NCBI GenBank assembly: GCA_964236105.1
Contig: CAXSBC010000007.1
Span: 1 to 64,000, forward strand
Direction of reading: 5' to 3'
Length of the DNA stretch: 64,000 bases
From: Lichenicola sp964236105
Lineage (GTDB): Bacteria; Pseudomonadota; Alphaproteobacteria; Acetobacterales; Acetobacteraceae
Under the pieces are notes generated by a model, which saw nothing but the letters and a program-made list of their open reading frames with translations, had not been told where the DNA came from and ran no database searches. A program made the translations under genes and the position numbers. Shown here in pieces: positions 8,898-17,020 of this stretch; the stretch's first letter is position 1, and the number at the start of each line of letters is the position of its first letter.

Positions 8898-9640
8898 TTG
8901 CCACCATCCACGCTGAGGGTCTGGCCGTTGATCCAGCCGGCGAGGTCGCTGGCCAGGAACAGCACGGCGTGGACGATGTCGTCGACCGTGCCGAGCCTGC
9001 GCATCGCCACGGACTCCAGCAGGCGCGTCTGCCCCTCCGGCCCGTAAGACTCCCACTGCCGTTCCGTCGTCGGATTGGAGCGCACGAAGCCGGGTGCCAC
9101 GCTGTTCACCGTGATGCCGAACGGTCCGAGCTCGTGCGCGAGCTGCCGGGTCAGTCCGATCTCGCCGGCCTTCGCCGCCGCATAGGCCTGGATGCCGGTG
9201 AGGCTGATGCCGAGCCCGGCGCCGCTGGAGATGGTGACGATGCGCCCGCGCCCCGCCGCCTTCATCGCCGGCACCACCGCCTGCGCCATCAGGAACGCGC
9301 CGGTGAGGTTGACCGCCAGGATCGCCTGCCAGTCCGTGGCGGCGACCTCTTCCGCCGGCTGTCCCACCTGGCCGCAGACGCCGCCGGCGCTGTGCACCAG
9401 GATGTCGACCGGGCCGAACGCCTCGATGGCGCCGCGGATGCCCGCCGCATCGGTGACGTCCGTGACCGCGGTGTGCAGCGAGCCGTCGGCGCCGGCCGCC
9501 GTCTCGGCCAGGCCGGCGGCGTCGATGTCGAGGCCAAGCGTCCGGGCGCCGAGAGCCGCGAGCGCCCGGGCGATGCCGCGGCCGATGCCGTGCCCGGCGC
9601 CCGTCACCACGGCGCGCCGCTCCTCGAAGCCGATCCGCAT
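8894..9640 (-). CDS. SDR family NAD(P)-dependent oxidoreductase
   Basis: 248-residue classical short-chain dehydrogenase. The nucleotide-binding glycine motif GAGHGIG is at 14-20, the acidic LGLDID segment near 36-41 suggests NAD(H) preference, and the catalytic Ser and YAAAK lie in the middle. The C-terminus ends WINGQTLSVDGGK, as usual. The ATG at 9640 was preferred to 9644-9646 because GGAGG is 7 bases away and the start overlaps the upstream stop (TGATG). The substrate is presumably a hydroxy or keto intermediate of the operon's pathway. Confidence 0.92.
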   Translation of the reverse strand: MRIGFEERRAVVTGAGHGIGRGIARALAALGARTLGLDIDAAGLAETAAGADGSLHTAVTDVTDAAGIRGAIEAFGPVDILVHSAGGVCGQVGQPAEEVAATDWQAILAVNLTGAFLMAQAVVPAMKAAGRGRIVTISSGAGLGISLTGIQAYAAAKAGEIGLTRQLAHELGPFGITVNSVAPGFVRSNPTTERQWESYGPEGQTRLLESVAMRRLGTVDDIVHAVLFLASDLAGWINGQTLSVDGGK

Positions 9641-10668
9641 CAGCATGCCTCCAGTGGAGCCGGGACGAGAGCCTCGAGATTGGCGCGGTCGAGCCGACGC
9701 CTGCCCTGCTCGATCTCGTGGACGAGGCCGATCAGGCGGCCGGTGAGCGGCGTGTCGATGCCGCAGGCGGCACCCTCTGCCACCACCGGTCCAAGCTGCG
9801 CATCCACCTCGGTCTGCCGCTTGCGGATCGCCAGATCGCGCCAGATCCCGCTATGGGTTTTTGCCGAGCGGCGGTTGAACGCCACCATCTCCGCAAACGA
9901 GGCGTCGATGGCCGCGGCACCGCCGCCCGGTGCGAAAACCGTCGGATCGAAGCCGTTGAAGCCGCGCGGCCGCACGCCCCGGGCCACCGCCACGGCCACC
10001 ACCTCGCGCCCGACCGCCAGCAGCCCCGCGCGGTGCTCGGGAGCCGCCAGGATGTCGGCGATGGAGTCGTCGGTGACGGCGGTCGCGAACAGCAGCGCGC
10101 CGTAGGCCAGCTTGCCCCAGAGGTGGCCGAGGATGTCGTCGGTCGCGACCGCCTCCGGCTCGAACGAAAGCAGGGTCCGGCGCAGCGCCGCCACGCGCTC
10201 GCTCGGGGTTCCGTCCACCTCGCCGATCACGCAGGCGCCGCGCCCGCCGAACAGGATCCGTCCGGGTGCGAGGTAGTCGGCGCCGAAATTGACGAATGCG
10301 CCCACCACCCGCTGCATGCCGGTGGCGGCGCCGATCACCGGCTCGTTGAGCCCGTTCTGGAACGAGGCGACATAGCCGGTGGGGGCCAGGTGCGGCAGCA
10401 GGGCGCGCGCCGCCTCGGCCGTGTGATGCGCCTTCACGCAGAGCAGGATGCGGTCGAAACGGCCCGTGACCTCCCCGGGCATCGCCGCCCGCACCGGCAC
10501 GGCGAACCGCTCGATCGGTCCCTCGATCCCGAGCCCGTCCTGCCGCATGGCCGCGACGTGGTCGGCCGCGCTGTCGACGAACAGCACGTCCTCTCCGGCA
10601 CGGACCAGGCAGGCCCCGATCGTGCCGCCGATCGCGCCGGCGCCCCAGATCAGGATCGTCCCGCTCAT
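9640..10668 (-). CDS. Ketopantoate reductase family (ApbA/PanE-like) oxidoreductase
   Basis: 342 residues. The N-terminal Rossmann motif is WGAGAIGGTIGACL, followed by a C-terminal helical domain with LGHLWGKLAYGALLFA, the region that carries the catalytic Lys in PanE. Family members reduce 2-keto acids such as ketopantoate with NADPH. In this context, inside a peptide/amide operon, a role in coenzyme A synthesis is unlikely and a specific 2-oxo/2-hydroxy acid is more plausible (inference). ATG 10668 overlaps the creatininase stop as ATGA. Confidence 0.88.
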   Translation of the reverse strand: MSGTILIWGAGAIGGTIGACLVRAGEDVLFVDSAADHVAAMRQDGLGIEGPIERFAVPVRAAMPGEVTGRFDRILLCVKAHHTAEAARALLPHLAPTGYVASFQNGLNEPVIGAATGMQRVVGAFVNFGADYLAPGRILFGGRGACVIGEVDGTPSERVAALRRTLLSFEPEAVATDDILGHLWGKLAYGALLFATAVTDDSIADILAAPEHRAGLLAVGREVVAVAVARGVRPRGFNGFDPTVFAPGGGAAAIDASFAEMVAFNRRSAKTHSGIWRDLAIRKRQTEVDAQLGPVVAEGAACGIDTPLTGRLIGLVHEIEQGRRRLDRANLEALVPAPLEAC

Positions 10669-11366
10669 GCCCATCCGCTCTCGATGAGCGTGCGCGTCTC
10701 CTCGACCGCGACCGCCCAGATGGCAAGCATCTCCTCGTCGCTGCGCTGATACAGGCCGCCGAAATTGCCGTCGCCGAGCATGGCCCTGACCTCCGGCGGC
10801 GACAGCAGCTTCAGCCGGTCGAGATCGGTCATCGGCTTGGCCTCCTCCGGTCCGCGCAGGTTGCCGAGCCGGGTCCAGGGGAAGTTCTCCATCCAGGAGG
10901 CGTGCGACGCCACCGGGTCGGTCTGCAGCACTTTCTCCATCGTCCGCGGCGCGCTCCACCAGTTGTGCAGGCGCACGCGGCAGCCGGCGTGCTCGGCCAT
11001 CCATTCCTGGACGTAGTTCGCGGCCGACGCGTTGCCGCCATGGCCGTTGCACAGGAGGATGCGCCGGAACCCGGCGCGGAACAGGCTGTCCAGCACGTCC
11101 TGCACGACGCGCAGATAGGTCTCGACGCGCAGCGACACCGTGCCGGGATAGCTCGCGAAATACGGCGTCACCCCGTAGGCGAGCACCGGGAACACCGGCA
11201 CCGAGAGCGGCGCCGCCGCGTCGAGCGCCACGCGCTCGCTCAGGATGCTGTCCACCGACAGGCTCAGCTGCGCGTGCTGCTCGGTGCTGCCGAGCGGCAC
11301 GACGCAGCGGTCGTCGGTCTGCAGGTAGCGTTCCACCTGCATCCAGTTCATCTCGCTGATCCGCAT
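10665..11366 (-). CDS. Creatininase family amidohydrolase
   Basis: 233 residues. VPLGSTEQHAQLSLSVD near 24-40 supplies the Glu, His and Asp metal ligands of the family, and LLCNGHGGNASA supplies the second metal segment. Members hydrolyse cyclic or linear amides (creatinine, formamidopyrimidines, mycofactocin precursors). The ATG at 11366 has GGAGG upstream. It is the first enzyme gene after the ABC transporter genes, so it is a candidate for opening a lactam or amide after import. Confidence 0.9.
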   Translation of the reverse strand: MRISEMNWMQVERYLQTDDRCVVPLGSTEQHAQLSLSVDSILSERVALDAAAPLSVPVFPVLAYGVTPYFASYPGTVSLRVETYLRVVQDVLDSLFRAGFRRILLCNGHGGNASAANYVQEWMAEHAGCRVRLHNWWSAPRTMEKVLQTDPVASHASWMENFPWTRLGNLRGPEEAKPMTDLDRLKLLSPPEVRAMLGDGNFGGLYQRSDEEMLAIWAVAVEETRTLIESGWA

Positions 11367-11445
11367 GGAACCTCCGGTCGGGTTGACATCGGCCGAGGAC
11401 GGGCCCGTCCGGGATCCAGCAGCCCGGTGCGCGCCTGCGGCGGCG

Positions 11446-12471
11446 TCATGTCTGAAGCACGGCCGGCTCGGTGGAGCCGGGAACCAGATGGCAGGCGACG
11501 CCGCGTCCCGGCGCTGCCGCGCGCAGGGCAGGCGTCTCGGCGATACAGCGCGGCATCGCCTCGGGACAGCGGGCGCGGAACACGCATCCGGTCGCAGATG
11601 CCGCCGCGACGCCGCCGCCCGCCGGCGCCTGCACGGCACGAGGCGCCCGGACGTCCCGCACGGGCTCCAGCGTCGGCGCGGAGCTGATCAGCAGGCGCGT
11701 GTAGGGATGCAGCGGTGCCGCGAACAGCGCCTCGCTGTCGCCGAACTCGACCAGCCTGCCGCGATACATCACCGCCACCCGATGCGAGATGTGGCGCACC
11801 AGCCGGAGGTCGTGGGCGATGAACACGATGGCCAAACCGAGTTCGTCCTGCAGCGTGACCAGAAGGTTGACGATCTGCGCCTGCACCGAGACGTCGAGGG
11901 CCGAGACCACCTCGTCCGCCACGATGATCTCCGGGCGCACCGAGAGCGCGCGCGCCATGGCGACGCGCTGCAGCTGGCCGCCGGAGAACTCGTGCGGCCG
12001 TCGGTGCAGCACCGAGCCGGGCAGGCGCACCCGGTCCAGCAGCGCCAGCATCTCGTCCTGCACCGAGGCGGGCGGGCAGACCCGGTGCACGCGCAGCGCC
12101 TCGTCCAGCAGCTGGGCCACGGTCATACGCGGATTGAGCGCTGCCAGCGGGTTCTGGAACACCATCTGCACCTGGCGATGGAAGCGCCTGCGCTCGGCCG
12201 GCTCCATCAGCGCCAGGTCGCGGCCGCGATACAGCACGCGCCCGTCGTCGCAGCCGTGCAGCGCGGTGAGGCAGCGCGCCAGCGTCGACTTGCCCGAGCC
12301 GGACTCGCCCACGATGCTGAACGCCTCGCCCGGCCGGACCGCGAGGCTGACCTCGTCCAGCGCGCGGATCGCCGGCGGCTGCGCGCCGCGGGCCCGCTCG
12401 AACAGCGACGGGCGGCGGCCGAACCGTTTGCTGACCCGCTCGGCCTGCAGGATCGGGACGGCCAGGCTCAT
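11446..12471 (-). CDS. Oligopeptide/dipeptide ABC transporter ATP-binding protein (DppF/OppF type)
   Basis: 341 residues. Walker A GESGSGKST, Q-loop MVFQNPLAALNPRMT, ABC signature SGGQLQRVAMARAL, Walker B IIVADEVVSALD and the switch His (FIAHDL) are all visible. The C-terminal oligopeptide-transporter extension carries the cysteine-rich segment GCVFRARCPEAMPRC typical of DppD/DppF proteins. ATG 12471 overlaps the previous ATPase stop (ATGA). With its partner it powers uptake through the two permeases upstream. Confidence 0.95.
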   Translation of the reverse strand: MSLAVPILQAERVSKRFGRRPSLFERARGAQPPAIRALDEVSLAVRPGEAFSIVGESGSGKSTLARCLTALHGCDDGRVLYRGRDLALMEPAERRRFHRQVQMVFQNPLAALNPRMTVAQLLDEALRVHRVCPPASVQDEMLALLDRVRLPGSVLHRRPHEFSGGQLQRVAMARALSVRPEIIVADEVVSALDVSVQAQIVNLLVTLQDELGLAIVFIAHDLRLVRHISHRVAVMYRGRLVEFGDSEALFAAPLHPYTRLLISSAPTLEPVRDVRAPRAVQAPAGGGVAAASATGCVFRARCPEAMPRCIAETPALRAAAPGRGVACHLVPGSTEPAVLQT

Positions 12472-13460
12472 GCCGGCACCGGGTCCGCCAGCGCGCGCTG
12501 GCGCAGGCAGGCCGCCTGGTGCCCCGGAACCTGCTCCTCGAGCGGCGGCACGATACTGGCGCAGTCCGGGATCGCCGCCGGGCAGCGCGGGTGGAAGGCG
12601 CAGCCGGCGGGCCGGTCGGCGACCGACGGCGTGGTGCCCTCGATCGCGGCCAGCCGGCTGCGCGGCAGCACCTCTCCCGGAACCGAGGCGAGCAGGCCGC
12701 GCGTATAGGGGTGGCGGGGTGCGGCGAACAGTGCGGCGACGGTGCCGCTTTCCACCACCCGTCCGGCATACATCACCACCACGCGCTCGCAGAGCCGCGC
12801 CACGACGCCGAGATCGTGCGTGACCAGCACGATGCTCATCGCCAGCCGGTCGCGCAGCGACAGCAGCAGCCGCAGGATCTCCTCCTGCACGGTGACGTCG
12901 AGTGCGGTGGTCGGCTCGTCGGCCAGCAGCAGCCCGGGCTCGCTCGCCAGCGCGATGGCGATCATCACCCGCTGCAGCATGCCGCCCGAGAACTGGTGCG
13001 GATAGTCGTCGAGCCGGCGCGCGGCGTCCGGGATGCCGACCAGCTCGAGCAGCTCGACGGCGCGGGCGCGTCGCTGGCGTCGCGCCAGCACGGTATGCGC
13101 AGCCAGGCTCTCGTCGATCTGCAAGCCCACCGTCAGCACGCGGTTCAGGGCGGCCGAGGCGTCCTGGGTGATGAGCGCGATCTCGCCGCCGCGCACCGGA
13201 CGCAGGGCCCGCTCGTCCAGCGCCGCGAGGTCGCGCCCGCGCCACAGCACGGCACCACCCAGCCTCGCCTCGCGCGGCGGCAGGCGCAGCACCGCGCGCA
13301 GCAGCTGGCTCTTGCCCGATCCGCTCTCGCCCACCACGCCCAGGATCTCGCCGCGCCCCAGGCTCAGGCTGACGCCGTCCACCGCGCGCGGCGTGTCGGG
13401 CGCCGCGCCGAACCGCACCGTGACGTCGCGCAGCTCGAGCTGGGGCGGGGTGCCGCTCAC
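12468..13460 (-). CDS. Oligopeptide/dipeptide ABC transporter ATP-binding protein (DppD/OppD type)
   Basis: 330 residues. Walker A GESGSGKSQ, signature SGGMLQRVMIAIAL, Walker B LLLADEPTTALD, and switch THDLG. The C-terminal extension contains CAFHPRCPAAIPDC. The start is a GTG at 13460 whose bases overlap the permease stop (GTGA); no ATG is available near that point. The Walker A Thr/Ser is followed by Gln instead of the usual Thr, a small variation seen in some DppD proteins. Confidence 0.94.
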   Translation of the reverse strand: MSGTPPQLELRDVTVRFGAAPDTPRAVDGVSLSLGRGEILGVVGESGSGKSQLLRAVLRLPPREARLGGAVLWRGRDLAALDERALRPVRGGEIALITQDASAALNRVLTVGLQIDESLAAHTVLARRQRRARAVELLELVGIPDAARRLDDYPHQFSGGMLQRVMIAIALASEPGLLLADEPTTALDVTVQEEILRLLLSLRDRLAMSIVLVTHDLGVVARLCERVVVMYAGRVVESGTVAALFAAPRHPYTRGLLASVPGEVLPRSRLAAIEGTTPSVADRPAGCAFHPRCPAAIPDCASIVPPLEEQVPGHQAACLRQRALADPVPA

Positions 13461-14296
13461 CGGCGCACCCCCAGCAGCGTGCCGAGCCCGTCGCCGGTGA
13501 GGCTGAAGCCGAGCCCGGTCAGCACCAGCGTCAGGCCGGGGAACACCGTCATCCACCAGGCGGTCGACATGTAGTTCTTGCCGCCGGCGATCAGCGCGCC
13601 CCATTCGGCCACCGGCGGCTGCGCGCCGAGCCCGAGATAGCCGAGGCTGGAGCCGAGCAGGATCGCCAGCGCCATGTCGGTCATCCAGTAGATCAGCACC
13701 GCGGTCGCCGCGTTCGGCAGCAGGTGGCGGAAGATGATCCGCATGCGGCCGTAGCCCATCGCCCGCGCCGCCGCCGCGTAGTCCAGCCGCCGCTGCAGCT
13801 TCATCTCCGCCATCATCAGCCGCGCATAGAACACCCACCCGACCAGCGCCGTCGCCACGTACATGTTGACCAGTCCTGGCCCGAGCACCGTCACGATGGC
13901 GATCACCAGCACCAGGAACGGGAAGGCGACGACCACGCCGACCAGCTGCACCAGCAGCACCTCGCCGAGCCCGCCGAAGAAGCCCGCGAGCGCGCCCAGC
14001 ACGGTGCCGACCAGCAGGGCCGGCACGGTGGCGAACACCGCGATCTGCATGTCGACCGCATAGCCCCAGATCACGCGCGAAAGCATGTCGCGGCCGAACT
14101 CGTCGGTGCCGAGCGGATGGCGCAGGCTCGGGCCCGCAAGCAGATTCGCGTAGTCGAACCGGAGCGGGCTGAGCGGCGCCACCAGCTGCGGCACCGCAGC
14201 CAGCACGATGCTGGCCAGCAGGATCGCCGAGCCGGCCGCGAGCGAGCCCGGCAGACGGCGCGGCGTGGCGCGGGCGGCGAGCGCGGCGGCACTCAG
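13457..14296 (-). CDS. Dipeptide-type ABC transporter permease (DppC type), probable CTG start
   Basis: 279 residues with about six membrane segments. It has the EAA-loop region ARAMGYGRMRIIFRHLLPN and, early on, HPLGTDEFGRDMLSRVIWG, a DppC hallmark. No ATG, GTG or TTG lies between the upstream stop and the first membrane helix. The best start is CTG at 14294-14296, overlapping the dppB-type stop as CTGA, with GAGG eight bases upstream. It pairs with the other permease to form the membrane channel. Confidence 0.9.
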   Translation of the reverse strand: MSAAALAARATPRRLPGSLAAGSAILLASIVLAAVPQLVAPLSPLRFDYANLLAGPSLRHPLGTDEFGRDMLSRVIWGYAVDMQIAVFATVPALLVGTVLGALAGFFGGLGEVLLVQLVGVVVAFPFLVLVIAIVTVLGPGLVNMYVATALVGWVFYARLMMAEMKLQRRLDYAAAARAMGYGRMRIIFRHLLPNAATAVLIYWMTDMALAILLGSSLGYLGLGAQPPVAEWGALIAGGKNYMSTAWWMTVFPGLTLVLTGLGFSLTGDGLGTLLGVRR

Positions 14297-15228
14297 GACG
14301 TGGTCCTCGGATCGAGTGCCGCCTGCAGCAGGTCGGTCAGCAGCAGCGTCAGCACCACCAGGGCCGCCAGGGTGAGGGTGAGCGCCTCGATCACCGGATA
14401 GTCGCGCGCGAACACGCTGTCGACCATGAGCCTGCCGACGCCCGGAACCGCGAACACCGTCTCCGTGATCACCGCCCCGCCCAGCAGCGTGCCGGTGCTG
14501 AGCCCGAACAGTGCCACGGTCGAGCCGAGCGCGTTGCGCAGCACGTGCCGGCGGAGCACCAGCGCGGGCTCGAGCCCCTTGAGCCGGGCGAACTCCACGT
14601 GCGGCGAGTCCAGCACCTCGCAGATCGACGCGCGCAGGTTGCGCAGCAGGACCGCGGACAGGCTGAGGGCCAGGGAGATCGACGGCAGCAGCAGGTGCCA
14701 CAGATGGCTCGCAAATCCGGTGCCGTAGCCGCCGACCGGGAACAGGCGCAGCCGTGCCGCCAGCAGCGTCAGCATCAGCAGGCCGACATAGAAGGCCGGC
14801 ATCGACAGCCCGACCTGGAACACGCCGCGCAGCAGCAGATCGAGCGGGCGGTCGCGATGCAGCGCCGCCACCAGCGCCAGCGGCACCGAGATCAGCAGCG
14901 CGATCGCCGCGCTCATCGCGGTCAGCATCAGCGTGACCGGCAGGCGGGCGAGGATCAGCAGGCTGACCGGCACGCCGAGGCTGGTGGAGTGGCCGAGATC
15001 GCCGTGCAGCAGCCCGCCGACATACTCGCCGAACTGCACCGGCAGCGGCCGGTCCAGCCCGAGCAGCGCGCGCTCGCGTGTCACCTCGGCATCGGTCACC
15101 CGATCGCCGATCACAGCGCTGGCCGGGTCGCCTGGCAGCAGATGCACGAGCAGGAACGTCAGCACCAGGACGGCCAGCAGCGTCGGCACCGCCTGCAGCA
15201 CGCGGCGGAGCACCCGCGCGGCGCTCAT
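14293..15228 (-). CDS. Dipeptide-type ABC transporter permease (DppB type)
   Basis: 311 residues, six predicted membrane segments. The N-terminal VLRRVLQAVPTLLAVLVLTF and LLPGDPASAVIGDR are characteristic of DppB/GsiC permeases. The EAA-type loop is FARLKGLEPALVLRRHVLRNA, followed by GGAVITETVFAVPGVGRLMVDSV. ATG 15228 overlaps the binding-protein stop as ATGA, preferred over an in-frame ATG at 15240. Confidence 0.95.
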   Translation of the reverse strand: MSAARVLRRVLQAVPTLLAVLVLTFLLVHLLPGDPASAVIGDRVTDAEVTRERALLGLDRPLPVQFGEYVGGLLHGDLGHSTSLGVPVSLLILARLPVTLMLTAMSAAIALLISVPLALVAALHRDRPLDLLLRGVFQVGLSMPAFYVGLLMLTLLAARLRLFPVGGYGTGFASHLWHLLLPSISLALSLSAVLLRNLRASICEVLDSPHVEFARLKGLEPALVLRRHVLRNALGSTVALFGLSTGTLLGGAVITETVFAVPGVGRLMVDSVFARDYPVIEALTLTLAALVVLTLLLTDLLQAALDPRTTS

Positions 15229-16817
15229 CGCGCGAGCCACGCGCCGCTGAACACGTTGTTGCCGAGCGGCAGCTGCAGGAAGCCGCGGACCGCGCGCCGG
15301 AGCACCACCACGTAGGGCGTTTCCAGCAGACGCACGATCGGGCCCGCCTGGAACAGCGCCTGGATGCGCGCATAGTCGGCCGCCCGCCTGCCGGGATCGA
15401 GCTCGGTGCTGGTGGCAACGTACAGCCGCTCCGCCTCCGCGCTGTGCCAGCCGCTATGCTGGGCGCCGTTGACCGGCGTGTAGACGAAGTAGGAGGTGAT
15501 CTCGCCGGGATCGGCGACATCGTCGGTCCAGGTGCTGAGCCGCATCATGAAGTGGCCGGCACGATACAGGTCGACGAGGCTGGCATTGTCGAGCTGCTGC
15601 AGGTGCAGATCGATGCCGACCTCGCTCCACATCTCCTGCAGCGCGGTGCCGATCTCGATCTCGTCCTCGCTGCCCGCCAGGATCTGCATCGTGAGGGAGA
15701 AGCCGTGCGGGTAGCCGGCCTGCCGCAGCAGCGCGCGCGCGCGTGCCGGATCGTAGCGGTCGCCGTCAGCCACATCGACATGCATCGGCGTTGCGCGCGA
15801 CATGTAGGAGCTCATCGCCGCCCCGATGCCGCGCGTCACGATCTCGCTCAGGCCCTGCCGATACACCGCGTCGTTCAGCGCCTCCCGCACGGCAGCCGAG
15901 CTGAGCGGGTTGTCCCGCGAGGCGATCGTCGGCCGCACGTTCAGGATCACGTACTGGATGCGGGTCGAGGGGAACAGCTCCAGATGCAGCCTCGGATCCG
16001 CCCGCAGCTCGGCCACCCGCGAGAACGGCACCAGCTCGGCGCCGTCGAGCTCGCCCGACTGCACCCGCAGGATACGGGTGGCGTCGTCGGGGATCACCTC
16101 GAAGCGGATGCCGTCGAGATAGGGCAGGGCGCGGCCATCGACCCCCTGCTGCCAATAGAACGGGTTGCGCCGCAGCTGCATGGTCGCGCCATGCACCCAG
16201 GAGGTCAGCATGAACGGACCGGAGGTCACCGGATGGGCGGAGAAGCTCACGGCCTTGTCCGCGTCGCCGACACCGGGCGCGGCCTCGAACTGCCGCCGCG
16301 GCATGATCGCGGTGTTGAACACGGAGAGCGCCGGCAGGATCGTCGGATCGGGATGGCGCAGCTGGAGCGCCACGGTGTGCGGATCAACGACGCGCACCTC
16401 GCCCACCGCGCCGAGCAGGTAGTTCCAGATCCCGTTGGCCGGATTTCGCGCCCGATCGAGCGACCATTTGACATCATCCGCGGTGATCGCGGTTCCATCG
16501 GAGAACCTGGTCCCCGGCCGCAGGGCGAGCGTCACCAGCATGCCGTCCGGCGACACCTGCCAGGCCGACGCCAGTCCCGGCCGCAGCCCCCGCCCGTCGG
16601 CGGCCGGCAGCAGCAGCGTGTCGTAGAGGTTCGACAGGATCCAGATGTCGGCGTTGCTGTCGTTGAACACCGGGTCGAGCAGCAGGCTGTCGATATAGCG
16701 GCCATAGCTCATGATGCCGCCGCGCATGACAGCGGGTGCCGGCAGGGGGGATACGGAGGCGTGCGCGCAGACGGGCAGCAGGGCGATGCTCACTGCGAGG
16801 GCGCGCCGGAAGTCCAA
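15225..16817 (-). CDS. Family-5 ABC transporter substrate-binding protein (peptide/nickel type)
   Basis: 530 residues. A Sec signal peptide (MDFRRALAVSIALLPVCAHA) leads to a large SBP_bac_5 domain: YDTLLLPAADGRGLRPGLASAW, the family segment TLALRPGTRFSDGTAITADDVKWSL, and SGPFMLTSW. It acts in the periplasm, capturing a peptide or other amine compound for the DppBC-type channel. It opens a minus-strand operon of about ten genes. The upstream region faces the GntR gene and carries an 18-bp inverted repeat 27 bases before this start. Ligand unknown. Confidence 0.94.
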   Translation of the reverse strand: MDFRRALAVSIALLPVCAHASVSPLPAPAVMRGGIMSYGRYIDSLLLDPVFNDSNADIWILSNLYDTLLLPAADGRGLRPGLASAWQVSPDGMLVTLALRPGTRFSDGTAITADDVKWSLDRARNPANGIWNYLLGAVGEVRVVDPHTVALQLRHPDPTILPALSVFNTAIMPRRQFEAAPGVGDADKAVSFSAHPVTSGPFMLTSWVHGATMQLRRNPFYWQQGVDGRALPYLDGIRFEVIPDDATRILRVQSGELDGAELVPFSRVAELRADPRLHLELFPSTRIQYVILNVRPTIASRDNPLSSAAVREALNDAVYRQGLSEIVTRGIGAAMSSYMSRATPMHVDVADGDRYDPARARALLRQAGYPHGFSLTMQILAGSEDEIEIGTALQEMWSEVGIDLHLQQLDNASLVDLYRAGHFMMRLSTWTDDVADPGEITSYFVYTPVNGAQHSGWHSAEAERLYVATSTELDPGRRAADYARIQALFQAGPIVRLLETPYVVVLRRAVRGFLQLPLGNNVFSGAWLAR

Positions 16818-16843
16818 TCGGAGGCCCCTTCTGGTGCATGTCC

Positions 16844-16861
16844 GTTCTAGGCAACTAGAAC
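16844..16861. promoter_or_regulatory. Candidate operator between the ABC operon and the GntR gene
   Basis: Perfect inverted repeat GTTCTAG-gcaa-CTAGAAC, followed directly by a further CTAG at 16863-16866. It sits in the roughly 200-base divergent region, close enough to the operon start to block transcription. Binding by the adjacent GntR protein is inferred. Confidence 0.6.
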
Positions 16862-17020
16862 ACTAGGGGGCTGCTTCTCGGACGGTCAACCGGTTTCATG
16901 TCATGGCAGGAGACGCCGATGCGTTCCTTGGACATGCAAGGCTCGGATCGGCCTCGCATCGGGATGGCCCGTGCGGACGGGCTGCGATACGGTCGGCGTC
17001 CACGCCAAGACCGTCCCAGA

